Positions 63,084 through 64,000 of a DNA stretch of 64,000 nucleotides are shown one piece after another (position 1 is the stretch's first letter; the number at the start of each line of letters is the position of its first letter). The notes beneath the pieces were generated by a model, which searched no databases, was not told the origin of the DNA, and saw only the letters and a list, made by a program, of their open reading frames with translations. The stretch covers positions 1-64,000 of the forward strand of contig VAZV01000152.1 in assembly GCA_005884765.1 (NCBI GenBank), read 5' to 3'. The position numbers were made by a program, and so were the translations under genes. The DNA comes from Alphaproteobacteria bacterium. GTDB lineage: Bacteria; Pseudomonadota; Alphaproteobacteria; Rhizobiales; Xanthobacteraceae.

Positions 63084-64000
63084 ATGAGTGAAACGTCAGA
63101 TGCCAGGGGCTCCGCCTCGCGTAGCCGCCGGCGCCAGCCCGTGAGCGCGCGCAACCGCCAATACATGATCGCGCCGGCGGGACTCGGCGTGACCAGGCAG
63201 ACCCTGGTCGATCGACTGAACAAGTTCGAAAATATCGAAATCTTGCGAACCTATGCCGAGCGCGAAAATATCTGTCCGCCGATTGCGGTGGTGCGCGCGC
63301 CCGACGCAGCCGCCGCCGTGCTGCGCCGCTCGGTGGCCGGCGCGTTCGTCATCGAGCCGGACCATACCCTGCGGGCTGCCTCGTTCGTAGGTGCCTTGCC
63401 GCAACCGCCGACACTGTCCGCCATCACCGCGTTCGGCCCAGGCTTCACGGTGACGATCCAGGCGTCGAGCGCAAGCGGCGGGTCGATCGCGCATGCCGCG
63501 GTTCAGCTGGTCGGGGAGCAAGCGACGGCCCAAGGCCTGACCGACAGAGACGGTAAAGTCGAACTCACGCTCCTTGGCGAGCTGCCGGAGACGGTTGCCG
63601 AATTGTTGATCCGCGCGCGCTCCGGTCATTGGGGCCTGTGGCGACATCGGCCGGAGCTTCGCGCTGGTAGCGTGAATAACTTCGCCTTGGAACCATTGTC
63701 GCTGCCCGAGGCGCTGGATTGGAGCGGCCGCGCGATGCGGTTCGATCAACTCCCCGCTGAATGTCGCGGCGGCGGAAGCAAGATCGCGCTGATCGACAGC
63801 GGCGTTGCCACCAGCCACAAGCAACTTTCGAAAATCGCTCACGGCATCGACATCAGAGGCGGCGAACAACGTTCCTGGTCGCAGGACGACATCGGCCACG
63901 GCACGCCTTGCGCGGGCATCATCAGCGCCGCCGTTGCGGATGGCCGCAGCATTCGCGGCTATGCGCCGGAATCAGAACTGCATGTTTGCAGGCTTCCAGC
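63084..64000 (+). CDS. Subtilisin-like (S8) serine protease, 3' partial
   Basis: The start at 63084 follows TGGAGG; the frame is open to the window edge, giving 305 residues. A basic N-terminus without a signal peptide is followed by a pro-domain-like segment (QYMIAPAGLGVTRQTLVDRL, about residues 27-100). An Ig-like or carboxypeptidase-regulatory-like domain comes next (about 115-190). The S8 catalytic domain begins with the Asp in KIALIDSGVATSHKQL and the His in DIGHGTPCAGIISA; the Ser lies beyond the edge. It follows the 185-residue protein closely. Confidence 0.88.
   Translation, partial: MSETSDARGSASRSRRRQPVSARNRQYMIAPAGLGVTRQTLVDRLNKFENIEILRTYAERENICPPIAVVRAPDAAAAVLRRSVAGAFVIEPDHTLRAASFVGALPQPPTLSAITAFGPGFTVTIQASSASGGSIAHAAVQLVGEQATAQGLTDRDGKVELTLLGELPETVAELLIRARSGHWGLWRHRPELRAGSVNNFALEPLSLPEALDWSGRAMRFDQLPAECRGGGSKIALIDSGVATSHKQLSKIAHGIDIRGGEQRSWSQDDIGHGTPCAGIISAAVADGRSIRGYAPESELHVCRLP

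Overview
The window is about 64 kb of high-GC chromosomal DNA from an alphaproteobacterium, most likely Bradyrhizobium or a close relative in the Nitrobacteraceae. This rests on gene content: an F0 ATP synthase operon with paired b and b' subunits and no F1 genes, an ACC deaminase with a divergent Lrp-type regulator, many ABC uptake systems, and several families of short palindromic intergenic repeats. It is inferred from sequence reading alone. No tRNA, rRNA, CRISPR array, integrase or insertion sequence was recognised.

Layout. 0-7.6 kb: a CrbS-type transporter/sensor kinase (5' end outside the window), its likely NarL-type partner regulator, an MHS transporter, and a methyltransferase plus nucleoside phosphorylase between kinase and regulator. 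7.6-9.2 kb: YjbQ, a GNAT enzyme and a small exported protein. 9.4-12 kb: atpI-B-E-b'-b. 12-18 kb: an exported protein, a RimJ-like acetyltransferase, an M16 peptidase overlapping threonine synthase, and an SMP-30 family protein. 18-21.3 kb: a type I secretion adaptor and ABC exporter. 21.5-31 kb: a GlsB-like membrane protein and a peptide-type ABC operon containing an amidase and a small AtzG/GatC-like protein, with a divergent second binding protein. 31-34.4 kb: an NTF2-like gene with a MerR-type promoter, its likely MerR regulator and a CHASE2 nucleotide cyclase. 34.7-43 kb: a giant repeat adhesin gene whose frame is broken at repeat boundaries. 43.6-45.6 kb: a LapG-type cysteine protease and an LprI-like protein. 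45.8-56.5 kb: a LivK-type binding protein with a livH stub, an ABC-2 exporter, an alpha/beta hydrolase with an in-frame stop, hydrolases, an M29 aminopeptidase, and acdS/acdR. 56.6-61 kb: a UPF0182 membrane protein and an M48 protease. 61.5-64 kb: a Gln/Gly-rich repeat protein, a 185-residue partner and a subtilase that runs off the right edge.

Two assemblies stand out. The adhesin has a TAAG dialanine site at residues 111-114, a FecR-like domain, 13 copies of a 70-residue repeat and a type I secretion C-terminus. It is divergent from a LapG-family protease that keeps its Cys-His-Asp triad, so the pair looks like a LapA/LapG-type releasable surface adhesin. The Gln/Gly-rich protein, its small partner and the subtilase form a compact same-strand cluster that I cannot match to a described system.
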